From Lepturacanthus savala (taxonomy: Eukaryota > Chordata > Actinopteri > Scombriformes > Trichiuridae): DNA of 64,000 nt. The notes beneath the pieces were generated by a model. That model ran no database searches, had not been told where the DNA came from, and saw nothing but the letters and a program-made list of their open reading frames with translations. The DNA lies in NCBI GenBank assembly GCA_030544235.1, contig CM060463.1, forward strand, positions 12,251,690 to 12,315,689, read 5' to 3'. Positions 47,602 through 59,440 of this stretch are shown piece by piece (the stretch's first letter is position 1; every line of letters begins with the position of its first letter). Both the position numbers and the translations under genes were made by a program.

Positions 47602-47830
47602 TTGGCTATATCCTGCAACATTTACAGAGACCTAATATTCCCCTATGAGCAAGTACTTGGCAATGGTGGCTAGTGCTTGCCACCATGAATGGAACAAACC
47701 TCAAGCGCAACCTGGCTCTAGGTGGGCAGCCATCTGCCTTGGCCACTTGGGTTTGAGAGAGAGAAAAAAAGACAGAGACACAGAATAAGCAACAGCAATA
47801 TTAGCCATAATATGTCAAATAAAACTCAAA
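47602..47830 (-). mobile_element. L2-type LINE 3' UTR fragment (minus strand)
   Basis: On the plus strand: CCCCTATGAGCAAGTACTTG, CAATGGTGGC, ACAAACCTCAAGCGCAACC, TGGCTCTAGGTGGGCAGCC, ATCTGCCTTGGCC, then GAGAGAGAAAAAAAGACAG. This is the 3' UTR of a very common fish L2-clade LINE read backwards. The same element's ORF end appears at 48575-48812 in the same orientation, so both parts probably come from one copy that was interrupted by the Rex3-like fragment. Confidence 0.68.
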
Positions 47831-47929
47831 ATTATTAATTATAATTACTAAATAAAACTGAAAATTACAGATGCCTCGGCACGCCTATTTAGTGGGGGTA
47901 CTGTGAGAGTACAGCCACTGTGGCCTTTG

Positions 47930-48208
47930 TAATGAGCCATCCGGTCAGAGAGAGTTGTGGCCATATTTTTAGCATAAAGTCAAAAGCGTTCTCAGTGGGT
48001 GTTGGACTTGTCACAGATTGTGTTTGAGATTTTTTCATGGACAGGATCTCAAGGTACAGCCATGGTGAGGAACGTGTCAGGTTTGGATCTCTACTTTTTG
48101 CAGATGATGTGGATGTGTTTGCTTTATTAGACTGTGATCTTCAGCCGGCTCTAGGGTGGTTTGCAACCGAGTGTGAAGGAGTCAGAATGACGGTCACGAT
48201 CAGATCCT
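47930..48208 (+). mobile_element. Rex3-like (RTE clade) LINE reverse transcriptase fragment
   Basis: The frame encodes SVGVGL, then DFFMDRISRYSHGEERVRFG, SLLFADDVDVFALLDCDLQP and ALGWFATECEGVRMTV. FADD (48097-48108) is the reverse transcriptase catalytic motif (YADD/FADD box), and MDRIS...VRFG is the block just before it in Rex3. The QGCPLSP-type block between VGL and DFFMDR is lost and a stop is present, so this is dead. It is truncated at both ends and lies in the opposite orientation to the flanking LINE pieces. Assignment to Rex3 is from memory of the fish family. Confidence 0.75.
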
Positions 48209-48574
48209 GATAGCAGAAGCAAAAATTGTTGTTGTAATGGATGTGAGCTGTTTAAAAGAATTGATTCAGCATTGTTGTACACCCTTTGATTGTACGTACA
48301 CTGCAGAGATTCCTGACCTATTATTTCACAAGGGACTTTTACCCCGTTTGATAATTGATTTTTATTTTTAATATTTAGGGATTGGAACCAAAAGAAAAGA
48401 AAGCAAAGACTCAACAAAGTATCAATAAAACATGTTCAGTTAAGATCAAGCTGGACATTTGATGGTCTGCCCTCCTCCACAGCCAGGTGAGGCACTGCCA
48501 TTAGTAGCTTGATGGGCTGTGACCAGTGGCGGTAGCACTGTGCGGACAATATTTTGAGAACTATTTTTGGGGGC

Positions 48575-48812
48575 AGTAATAAACATGCTGATTAGTGCCA
48601 AATGTCAACTAGCTCATCCACATAGCTTCACTGTAGGGGAAAAGAAGAAAGTGAAGCTCAGCGTATCTCATAAAGCCCACCTGCAGTCTATGCCTATAGC
48701 AGCATAACTTGGTTCTAGGCAAGCCTGAGCCATCCCTAACTAGAAGCTTATCAAAAAGGAAAGCTTAAGCCTACTCTTAAAGGCGGAGCAGGTGAAGCAA
48801 ATCTACATGTCA
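48575..48812 (-). mobile_element. L2-type LINE ORF end plus start of 3' UTR
   Basis: Minus strand: CCTTTAAGAGTAGGCTTAAG, CTTTCCTTTTTGATAAGC is the end of the reverse transcriptase ORF (pattern FKSRLK, FLFDK in the family). It is followed by TAGTTAGGGATGGCTCAGG, AAGTTATGCTGCTATAGGC and ATAGACTGCAGG, the known start of the 3' UTR. One base has been lost in the FLFDKA stretch. It pairs with 47602-47830 as parts of one LINE tail. Confidence 0.7.
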
Positions 48813-51494
48813 CATTTGCCCGAGCTGCGTAAATGATCGATCATTTGCTTACTAACAGACAAGATTCATCACATACCTTATCCAACACGCGCAAAAGTAG
48901 AAACAAGCACTGAGCTTGAAGTTGACTTACTGATAGAGGTGTTTGTCTTTCCAGCCCATTACAGAGGTACCTGTTTGGAGAAATCTACTAGAAGCAAAAC
49001 AATTTGTGAAGAATCTCATTTCATAACTTAATGGGCCATATCATTACATTGATTCTTGATTTGCTCACACACTGAACTGTTCCCTCATGGTTCAGTTGCC
49101 ATGATTGCACACAACAAAGAGAGAAATGTGGAATGTGTAAATGGTTTGCACTTGTCTTGTCTATCGAAACGTGTGACTGTCTGTTCTCCTTACAATTTGT
49201 ATTTCCATGTGTAAACTTGGCCATCCAGTTACATATAGTCCAGTGAATTAGAAAGGGCACTTGTAATGCTCTCATGTGCATCTGATCTACAGTGGTGTCC
49301 TGAGTGTGTGTATATTGGTGTGTGTACAAAGTATAGGGTATCGTACATATGTAAACGTATGTACAAAATGACCTTAGTCAGTGTTTTCCAGCTGCCCCTG
49401 CAGCATGTTGCATGATGGGTGTGTGGAGCCGGTCTGGTCAAGAGAGCAACAGCTGTTTGGCGGCCTAGCGGGCTTCTTCAGAGGAAGGCATATGTGAATC
49501 TGACTGGCCAAGATGTTCAGCGGTCACACCAGAATGAACCCTTCACTAGGTCATACAGAAACAGGGACTGCAGTCACTGCCTTGTATGCCTTGTCCCTGA
49601 ATGTTCTGTATTTTTTCTTCATCAAGGTACTCTAAGGTGCACTAAGAATACACAGTAGGCTAATTGTTTTAGCTTCTCTATTACTAACTACAAAATGAAG
49701 GGTCAGATCTTAAAGCTGAAGCTGCATTGCTAGTAAAATGCCTTTGCAAATGATTTTCACAAGAATCTGAATAGTAAAACATAATCATCCCGAGCTTCTA
49801 GCCTGACTATAAAGCACTAAAAATAAACCGAACGTCTGCCTGTTAGCAATAGAACAAAAACACGTCTGTAGAGAAGTGGTGGGGAGTAGTTGTGGAGGTG
49901 TCATTTCAACGTTCTGCTGAGAATTAGACGTTAGATATCCCATCTAATGGGAACTTTCGGAATTCCTATAGCAGTGAGTGATTCATTAGCAGAACAGTAT
50001 GTGTCAGCCTTGCTTATTCTAAAAAGTCAGCGCCTCTGTTGTGGTGCAGTATTAAAATGCACTTCATAAAAGCAGCCATGTTAAAGGACTCTGAGAAAGA
50101 GGCAGAAATCTCTGGACTCCACATTCCAGCAATAAAATCATCTCCTGCCTCAAGTCATTTCATAAAATGGCAGCGATAAAGAGATAGACTGCTCTTTATT
50201 GTTTTTAGATTGCGGGCACTTTGCGAACTCTCCTCGCCTGTGTCTAGAATAATGTAAATATTTCACAGCTATGTGCCCGCTAATACATAAAACAGATATA
50301 TAAGTCCAATAAAGCTGCATAACTGTTTGTGGCTGGCTTCCCCTGAGGGGCCAAACACTTTAGCAAGAGGGAATATTCCCCACTCAGCTGACAGGGGGGA
50401 CACTGAGGCTTCCCTGATGAATGGCACACTCCTGCTGGGCCTCGGAGACCAGCAGAGCCAGACATAGCCTGTAGTACCATGACCATCTTCTTGAAAGGTA
50501 GCATAAAATATCCTTAAAGTTCAAAGTGTTTAACGGGAGAGTAACTCCTCAGCAGAATGTGTAACAAAGTATGGGAGAGTAAGGTTTAAAACTATTTTTC
50601 TTCACCCATGTGCAGGTCCATTTAACTAAATTAGATCCTATTGTATGTTAAATAGTCAGCAGCTAATGTGTACTCAACTCTTTCGAGAGTGTTTATTGCA
50701 GACTCTGTTCCTATAGCTTTAACATATGCAGACTCATGCTTGTAAACAATACGAAAAGGAAATTAAGTTTATTGGACTCTATATCAGTAAATGTATTGTG
50801 GTGTTCACCGCTCACACCGGCTCATAGCAATAAGGGAGAGAGCAGACAAGGAAATTGTTGCATAATGTGGGCAGCATTGCAGCACCCAGGACAACAGAAA
50901 GCCCCTCTAAACAAATAGCAGCAATCAGAATGGATGCCATCTCTTGGCATTACTTTAAATGCCAGCAGCAGACAAGATAGTCATTAGGAAGATGATGATG
51001 GAGGGGAGTATCCAGATGGACTTGTGGTAGAAACACAACAGCAGACAAAACAATGGCCCTAAATTGAGAGGGATGATTAGCATCATTATCAATGTCATTC
51101 ACTCTCAAAACATTTTTTTGTCCCGAAAACATGACAAGGACGATGAATTATGAATTTTCTGAAATGTTTTCAGAATCGTTAGGCATAAATCAAATAACAG
51201 TTTTGCTGTTGCAAACAAATTTGCATTGCTGACACATTTAGATTTTATAATTGGCTGTGAGTTGCATTTTTTATATGTTCTATTATTACAAATGTGTGTA
51301 CACTCGGAAAATTATCTTCAACCTCCTGTTTGTCAGCGATTCTGTTTGTCAGCTCTTCTGACAAAAAACAAATTCAAAGATGTTGCTTACAGAAAATATG
51401 ATTTTTGTACACATTAATAATAACGAGATTTGGGCCAAAAAAAAAACAAAAAAAAACAAGCCACCTAAAACCCATTCATACACATATGTAAACA
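48813..51494. other. 2.7 kb non-coding, no feature recognised
   Basis: About 50290-50500 has balanced composition and no simple repeats (GGCTTCCCCTGAGGGGCC and similar words), a weak candidate for a conserved non-coding element. The 74-residue minus-strand frame across it has no motif. Nothing else was recognised. Confidence 0.35.
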
Positions 51495-51632
51495 GATCAT
51501 GGAAGCTGCTCCAGGTCATGCCCAAGAACACTTCTACATATGGTGCGGAGAAGCCGAGAATCAAACTGCTGATCTTCAAATTAGTGGACGACTTGCTCTA
51601 CCTCTTGAGCCGCTGCTGCTCACATGCAACAT
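51495..51632 (-). mobile_element. tRNA-derived SINE, head region
   Basis: On the minus strand the A-box region is GCGGCTCAAGAGGTAGAGC (51613 to 51595) and the B-box region is CAGTTTGATTCTCGG (51568 to 51554), about 30 bp apart as in a tRNA. AGTGTTCTTGGGCATGACC follows as the SINE body. The 3' tail is missing. This is the copy with the best preserved polymerase III promoter in the window, although the B-box departs from GGTTCGANTCC. Confidence 0.75.
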
Positions 51633-52547
51633 AGTAGTCCACAGTACTGTAACACAGGTATTAACAGAGTGTGATTTTGGTCAATATATCCCTTCCTATA
51701 GTGAGTTTAATGTTCATTCCTGCTCATTTCTCCTCCTTAAGGGATTCATGTTGCTTCACCCAGAGACTGGTTCAAATATCTAAACTAAAGATATAATATT
51801 TACAAAAATAATTAAACCAATTTTTAAAAAATCTATCAAAAATCTAAAATTACAAAATATAAAGCTCTGCACAATGAGGACAGTTTATATACAAAAACAA
51901 CAATAAAATCAAAAATAGACTTGACAAGGGATGTCCATAGATGGGACTCAGCATCTACGTTACCTGATAACACACTGAATGAACCAGCTGCCTGCTTCCC
52001 TGCTCTGAGATGTAGGTAACCATCACAGCAGACTGTCTTTTAGTCTGATAATTAGGCATATAGTGCTCCTGTTTATTTTTAATGTTGTGCTATTGCATGT
52101 TGTGATTATTTTCTTTTCAATATTTAAGTTTCCTGCATGCTGCTCATGGAGCTGAATTAAACAGTGAATTGCAAGAATGACATTAAGTGGATTTGCAAGT
52201 CCGGCCAAGTGGATCTATCCACTGTGCTGAAAGGAGCAGTGGGGGATTTAATTGTGGCGAGTGGAATTAGCATTTTGTCTTTTGTTTTGTTGTATATGAT
52301 CACATCTCCCGTGTCCAGATATGGAAAAGGATGAGGCATGAACTTGACATCAACTTAAATAAAAAAATAAAAAAAAAAAGTTTTGTATGCGTTTCATTAA
52401 AAGGTTCAGGTACTGTAATAGCTGCGCTATGCTTCATATTCCATATATGCTCACTGTGGTTCTGATTTACATAGTAAGTGAATTTGATGATGCCTGTTCA
52501 TCAGAAGAAGCTTATCATTCACACGTTAGTACAACAATGGTACAGCC
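51633..52547. other. Non-coding stretch, nothing recognised
   Basis: AT-rich. About 52140-52330 (CTGAATTAAACAGTG, ATTTAATTGTGGCGAGTGG) looks repeat-free but cannot be classified. Confidence 0.35.
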
Positions 52548-52676
52548 GAGGGGAGCAATTCGGGGTTAAATATTTCGTCCAAGGACAAATCGACATGCGT
52601 AGTGGCGGAGCTGTGAATCCAACCGACCATCCTTCAACCGGTGGATGACTGCTCCGCCTCTAAGCCCCAGTCACCC
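52548..52676 (-). mobile_element. tRNA-derived SINE, head region
   Basis: Minus strand: GGGGCTTAGAGGCGGAGC (A-box region, around 52668-52651), CGGTTGGATTCACAG (B-box region, about 52626-52612), then CATGTCGATTTGTCCTTGG and AATATTTAACCCCG, the body of the same SINE family as 51495-51632 and 25342-25590. Truncated on the tail side. Confidence 0.7.
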
Positions 52677-54921
52677 CTTACATGAATAAAAACATTTCAA
52701 AAGCACCCCCCGGCCCCACACCCTATGATTTTTTTTTCACCTCTGGGGTACTATGTACAATAAGGATAGCTTGGACTTTACAAGCTTTTCTTCGTTCCAT
52801 CAATATAATTTGGGGATGAAAAAAGGCAAAATTGCACCAAATAGACTCACTGGTCGCCTCATTTTTAAATTTAAGTCCTTGCTTTCCTTGTCTTAAACGA
52901 TTACAGAGAATTGAAAATACGCGTGGGGATTTACAGGCATATGGCCTGACCTCTCATCCATTTTACCTACCACTGGGACCCATTGTGACCCTAAAATTGC
53001 CAATATTGAAACGCAGTGGGGTGAGTAAGGAACGGGAAGGGGGGGGGCTATAAGACGAGACAGCTACAGCTGTGCTCTGCTCTGCCTCACAGAGACAGAA
53101 GAAGAGGGGGGAAAAATCATAATCTCACGCTGTCTGATGCAAGCTTAAATGCTCTATTGCTTTGCCGATCACGTTGCGCTCCCATCATCTTTCCCTGGCG
53201 TCTCCAAGACAAATCTGGGCTGCTGCCATGCACACACACGCAAACCACTATGCACGGCAACAACAGCAGCTGAGGCGTGATGAATGACGCTCTCGTCCCG
53301 ATGGGTCCCTGTCGATGCATGTTCAAGTGGATGGGATTGAATTTAACCATAGAAATGACAGGCCATTCTTTTTTGGGGCATGGGGCAGGCTACATGAATG
53401 GTTTGCGGTGACGAGGGACTCGGTGATTGATGCCCCATGAGGAAGAGCCAGCAAATCTGTGGAGAAAGACGAGGGAAAACCACCCTTGTCATAAAAGTGA
53501 GCGTCTGGAGAATCCATGGGTTGTGGTACTTTTCCTGAACCTAGCCACTCCTTATCCTCTTTACCACCTGATCCTTGTTTGAAGGAGCTTATACCTCTCC
53601 TCATCCAACTAAAATGGTCCTATTTATCACACCCTGACATTTCTGTCATCAGTGGCTGACAGTGTTGTTGGATGAGACACTTGAGTTAAGCTCTAGAGAG
53701 CAGCCAGTGGAAGACGCAGCCTCTTTTGTCAGTCTTTTGAAGTGAAATGCATTATCCACTTTAAATTACATTTTTGTTCATAGTTTCAGTTGACACGCCT
53801 CCCTTAGTTTCTGTTGCTGCACCTGTCCGGCGTTCTGTTCTTGCACAGCACATTCGCAGTATCCAGATCATCAAGTGAGCTAACTATGAACACTTCCTGG
53901 CTAAATTTTAGTGTTTTAAGCTGACTAGTTTTATGAAGAAAAGCCTGTCAAAATTGACACCTTATGATCACATACATATCGTGATAAAAGAATAAAGCTG
54001 CATACCAAGGCTGCAAATGGGCATGGAAATAAAGAAACAACATTATTCTTGTATTGCAGTTTAGAAGTGGGATGCTAAGTTAGATTATAATTAGTTCGAA
54101 GAATAAAAAAAAAAAAAACATACATTTCATTTCTTGGAGCTAGACAGTAGGTTAAACACAGCAGTCTTCTGCAGCTAAGTATAAACATTATATAAATAAC
54201 TGTATCTTAATATCATTTCTGCAAAGTACAGGTTTGTTGAATGTCAGCGTTTCAGACAAATTAAAGTCGTTTAGATAATGTTCCTCTTAAGTTTTACTTT
54301 TCTTAGCTGGTGGAAGTAGGGTGGGTTCGATGTCTTAATGCTAAAGTTGCAGTAGACTCCTGTTCGACAACATTGTTTGACACGTTTCAACCGGGACAAT
54401 TGTCCTGACCTTTTACTTGTGCATTGATGACTTTGACTCAAGCCAAACACTAACCTAACCTTCGCCATAGCATTGACTCATCTCATCATAACACACCAAA
54501 ATGATACATATCAAAAAACTGTTGATATGACAGGTATGAAAACACTGACATTCAACAAATCCCACAACCTGGCAACGATTCCCTCCGACGACTGGGCTGC
54601 TCCTCATCCTCACAAACAATTACAAGTGGACCTGGCACGCCATCGTAGGGACTCCACCACTCACAAGGAAACTCTGAAGCCTCTGCAACAATGGAGGGGT
54701 TAAGAGGGTGAGACCCCGGGAAGGATTAGGAGCATGTTTCCCGCTATCTTCACTTCTGCAGGCATCTCGGCAAACCTCTCTAAGGCCCTGCAGCCTGGGT
54801 GAACTTGGCTCTGTCTTCTTATCCACTGGAAAAAAACTGCAAAAAAAAGTAAAGAGTTACAGTCTCCAAAACAGATGGGTTAACTGACAAGAATGCCCAC
54901 TTGCTCCCCCCACCACACAAC
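52677..54921. other. 2.2 kb non-coding, no feature recognised
   Basis: Contains GC-richer pieces around 53040-53330 and an A-run near 54106-54118. No repeat family, exon or RNA gene was recognised. Confidence 0.4.
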
Positions 54922-54923
54922 AT

Positions 54924-55018
<95 letters not shown>
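54922..55018. repeat. Compound (CA)n(TA)n microsatellite
   Basis: About 48 bp of CA followed directly by about 46 bp of TA. The switch is clean at about 54972. Compound arrays of this kind often arise when CA units mutate to TA at one end. Confidence 0.97.
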
Positions 55019-55019
<1 letters not shown>

Positions 55020-57061
55020 AAAAAGAGAGTGAGTCTTGCTAATTCGCCAACATCATTGTAGTGAAGAAGAATGCAATTAAAACTGCTTTTGATAATTAAC
55101 CCAGATCCATCTCCAACCCCATCTCTGCTGATTATATAAACGGCCATTACCAGGGAGCTATGCATATTCATCAGTCGTGAGTGGTCTTAAGATGGTAGTC
55201 ATTTTATCTTTCTGGGTGGGTGGAAATGCTGTGTGGAGGGGTATTTGGCTGTGACTGATTACCACACAGTTGGGGAGAATATAATCCATGACTGCAACTT
55301 CAAAGCAATTTTGTTGCTAATAAGCATTTTGTTGTTGTCTCTTCTTGTTGTTGTCGTTAAGTTGCACACTTCTTTATCTAGTTGTTTGTTGATTCTGTTT
55401 GAGGTCTTAAGTGTTTGCAGCACCACCGGTTTTGTATTAAATAAACTAAATTAAATTACATTTATGTAAATTAGATTCATGGATTTTTGTCGGTGTGAAA
55501 CGAGGAGCTCACACATACTTTTACTCGCACAGTAAAGTAAAACTACCTTGCACCAAACCGATTCCATGTTTACATATTTTATTAACTTTCATCGAATCAC
55601 ACCTGCACCCACACACACACACACACACAAAATCTGTCAAGCTCAAAGTTTAGCTCAGGGACTTGACAGCAATAGGCTTCAGTACATTATAAATGTGGGG
55701 AAGATAATCAGTCTTGTGAATTGTGACCACATTGTGTCAATGTGCTGTGATCTTGCTATAAGACTTCAGCAGCAGCAAACAGAGCAGAACAGAGAGAAAG
55801 TGAGGGGGGAGCAAGGGAGCAAGGGAGAGGGAGAGAGAGAGAAAGAGGGGGAGGGAAACCTTTCATGATAAAAACTGCCCGCTCACAGTGCGATAAATTG
55901 GGAGATGACACAAGTCACAGCACAACAAAAGGGGAGAACATTGGATGGGGACCCTTCACTGAGAAATTGATGAGATCAATCCTGAAAGAATTGTCTCTGT
56001 GAACCAACATTGGGGCTTAGCTCCCAAAACACTTCAGGTTTTAGACAACATCCCACTGGAGTTGGAGCTGGCATGAGCCCATTAGTCCCTCGTGATTCCT
56101 CTGACACTCTCCGCACTTCTTTTAAGCCGCTAATAACTTGTCTCATACTTGGTACGTCTCATTTATTCTACAAAGAAAATAAATACAATAACATACGTGC
56201 AGTCTCCTCTCAAAATATAGCACAAATTCAAACATTAAGTTGTTTATTTCTATGCTGGTTTTGACCCAGCGTGACGCTGCCTCACCCAGCTCCGTACCTA
56301 TTGAACAGCTCAAACATATTCAGCGCTGCACATCTGATAAAATGTCTGATCTGGTTGAGATCAGTGGCCTTCTCCGGCAGCTCAATGAAGGCGCTGACAC
56401 TTGAAGACTTGCGGAGCGCGCATGTGCCCCCTCCTTTGAATTTCCTGTGTCTATGAGGAAGCATTTTTGCATATAGGAAATCAAAACCATGATATCAAAC
56501 AGTGACATTTCCTGTATTCCTTTGACATTTCTTGTAGTATGTGTCATCCTAAAGCCGCTCACATTTCAGCTGCTCACTAAACTGTAATGTAAGTGGCAAT
56601 CATGACCATGTTGGAAAGAATTAATTTGAGCTCACAGCGGGATCAATACTGTCTGCGACTACAATGCCATGTTGTTGTCAACACAATGTTCCTTTAAATT
56701 AAAAAAAAAAACAAGGGGCCTCTAATAAACACATAAATCGGGCAGTTACTTCGGTGACATATTATCTCTACATTGCTGACATGTTATTCCATTAGGAAAA
56801 AGCAAAAGAATAAAATTTTAAGCAAAATTATCAAAACAAATGTGCTGCTGAAATACTGTTCCCTCAAATATTCTCAAATATTATAAGTAAAAGTGGGTTT
56901 ACCCTTTAAAATTGGCTTTTTACTGGCAGAAGGAACATTTTTTTCTGTCATCACCGACTGTCATAAAGACACCAACATGCAGGCTAACTCCTTGTAAAAT
57001 CCTGTTTGTCATTTACCTAAAGATTAAACAAATAGGATACACGTTACCTTTTGGGGTGGTT
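55019..57061. other. 2 kb non-coding, simple repeats only
   Basis: Holds a short (CA) run at 55610-55629 and a purine-rich tract at 55796-55857 (GA, GGGA units). No exon or transposon was recognised. Confidence 0.4.
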
Positions 57062-57215
57062 CTACAGTATTTTTGAGCTTCAGAGTGACGCTAGCTGTTG
57101 CTTCCAGTCTTTAAACTAAGCTGAGCTAACTGCCTGCTGGGTCCATAATTATTGTGCATAAGATAAGGGTATCAATCTCATCTAACTCAGCAAGATAGCA
57201 CAGAAGCAGCAGGCC
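57062..57215 (+). repeat. Dispersed teleost repeat fragment (CTAAGCTGAGCTAAC family)
   Basis: The order GCTGTTGCTTCCAGTCTTTA, ACTAAGCTGAGCTAACTGCC, TGCTGGGTCC, GGGTATCAATCTCATCTAAC, TCAGCAAGATAGC is that of a common fish repeat (from memory). No ends could be defined. Confidence 0.6.
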
Positions 57216-58418
57216 TTTAGCAGTGTAGGCCACAGCTGATAAACATGGCATGATTCAACGGTTCGAAATGATCACATTTTAGTTTCTGCTTGTATCTTAA
57301 ATGACTGATATTTTTACACTCACTCAATACTCACACACTCCCGATCTCCTTCTCCTCAGCATCAGCACTGTCACAAATTGCCCCGGGTGCTCGGGTACTG
57401 AAAATAATCCTATTCACAAATCAAACCGTCATTGTCAAATTCAAGATCAATTGAACATCCTTTGGTAGCTGTTTAAAGTGCTAGGCATGATTGAGTCTAG
57501 CCCCAAATAATTGGACTGTTTGTCACCATGACTTTGGACCGATTCACAGCTGAACACTCTTACCACACTCGGCTAAATAGGGTCTTGACCTGCCATGGCG
57601 GACTTGATATTGAGTCTAATCAATTGTCTCATGTGCAAACCACAAACAGGTTAAATGCTCACTGACCGGTAGACAGTTTTTTCATTAAGTGAACCATTGA
57701 CCCACTTAAAGAATATATCACTCACATTTTTTGTGTCTCTCACTGAGCTCCTACATATAAAAGTCAAACTAGACACCATCAATTGAACCAGCTGAACAAG
57801 CAAATAACTCACATGTTCACTGTTTCCTTTGTTCGGTTTAATGCAGCCACATTACAGCTGAAGGGTTTGTTCACTCTAAATTAAGATGTTGATTCAGCAA
57901 CTGAGCTGCTAACCCTGCGGCTACCACTGAAGGGCTAAATGAGCTAAAGTACAATGAAGGTCTAGCTGCCATATAAATAAATAATGTCCCTTGTTTCAAA
58001 ACACTCAATTCACAAAGAAATTCTCACAGCTCGTATTCATAAACTGTGCCTTAAAATGAGCTGCCAGGACGTCCATAAAGTTGTGATGTCATAACTACAC
58101 GATCACAGCCCTTCCCCCCCATTCACAACCATTCAAATCAGCCGATAAGGGACAGGCTTGTGAATATGAATACACGCACAAACCAGCCTGTTCTTTCCAG
58201 ATCTCCAGAGAGAAGCTTGAGAGAGGAAATGTAAAAATATATTGAGATGATTCTTGGTACTAAACCACAAATGTATCTTGTTAGGCATATCACAACTCCA
58301 AATAAAAGCCAGGAAAGTGTAAAAGATGAGATATTTAAACTTTTCAACTCACCCACACATTGAATCCAATCCAATCTTGAATATTTCCACTTGATAATGT
58401 CGCAGGTATAAAATCATC
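57216..58418. other. 1.2 kb non-coding, nothing recognised
   Basis: No exon, RNA gene or repeat family was recognised. Confidence 0.4.
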
Positions 58419-58765
58419 GGGCCCTATTCTGATGACGCTGAAACGGACGTAGTTCTGAACTACAGCTGTAGTTGCTGGTTCCCACAGGTGCAAGTGTCAC
58501 TTTCACACATAGTTCCCACATTTTGTGAAAAGCAAATGCAGTTACTTTTAGCCTAGCGCTTCATTTTGGTAGTTATAGGGCACAAATTGTAAATGGAGAG
58601 CGGATGGCACATAGGGTTATCTTGGGTTTTCGAATTACTCGTATGTGTGCTTTGGGCATAACATGAAGTCAAGCAATCAGAGTGTCATCTTGCACCTGTC
58701 TCGTTGCTACCCAGATGATGGATTATGTTAGCGACACGCATCATGACCATTACAGGATGATTTGA
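58419..58765 (+). repeat. Dispersed repeat, GGGCCCTATT family (copy 2, longer)
   Basis: It starts GGGCCCTATTCTGATGACG and carries GTTCCCACAGGTGCAAGTG, GTCACTTTCACA, and later TTTGGGCATAACATGAAGTC, AAGCAATCAGAGTGTCATC and TTGCACCTG. The first 170 bp align with 8362-8525, and the second half matches the remembered remainder of a common fish repeat. No coding sequence is seen. The superfamily is not assigned. Confidence 0.62.
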
Positions 58766-59249
58766 GGCAGATTGCCAACAATTTCTCAAATGGTGGTAAA
58801 ATAATAGAATAAATAGAAATGGTAAGTCCACTAACACTGCTTCAAAATCCTCAATTGTCAACTAATATCTCTGATTCAACTTTTTATGTCATCAGGAAAG
58901 CATAATCATCGACATTATCAGACAATTGCTAATGCCAAGACTGGATATATCAATGTTGGCTGTGTTGTCAAATACAGATATAGTGTTATATTATGTTGAA
59001 AAAATATGTTATAACATTTAGACATTATTATATCTAAAATTTTTCATAACATTTTGACTTCAACCACATTCTCTTATGCCAGGCCGGCACAATCTAGGCA
59101 CACAAGTGCAAAAAACTGCAGTCTGCCCAAAAACACGTCAGATTTATTCATACATTTCCAACACATACATACTCTCTCACATTGTTTTTAGTTTATTGGC
59201 TATGTTTCTGCTCTGCTTTGAGTATTTCTGCTCTGCATCACAAAATTGA
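58766..59249. other. Non-coding stretch, nothing recognised
   Basis: AT-rich sequence without recognised features. Confidence 0.4.
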
Positions 59250-59440
59250 GTCAGGATGTAAGTCTCAAAATCACAAATCACAGATTCGCCTCAGGGGGGT
59301 TTACAGCCTGTACATCAATATAACAACCCCTGTCCTTAGACCCTCAAATCGAATGAGGAAAAAATCCCTAGAAAAACTTTACCGGGGAAAAAAGGTAACT
59401 GTAAGTGGACAGTGACAGAATACATTAAGAGCAATCCATC
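59250..59440 (-). mobile_element. LINE-type 3' tail repeat (copy 3, reverse orientation)
   Basis: Plus-strand order: CAAAATCACAAATCACAG, ATTCGCCTCAGGGGGG, TTTACAGCCTGTACATC, CCCTGTCCTTAGACCCTC, GAATGAGGAAAAAATCCC, TACCGGGGAAAAAAGG. It matches 1536-1700 closely and is complementary to 1-150. The tail side is cut, because the TTGAC-type end is missing. Confidence 0.7.

Noticed and set aside
54394..54405. GGACAATTGTCC palindrome
   Set aside because: 12-bp palindromes occur by chance at this window length. Nothing around it adds support.
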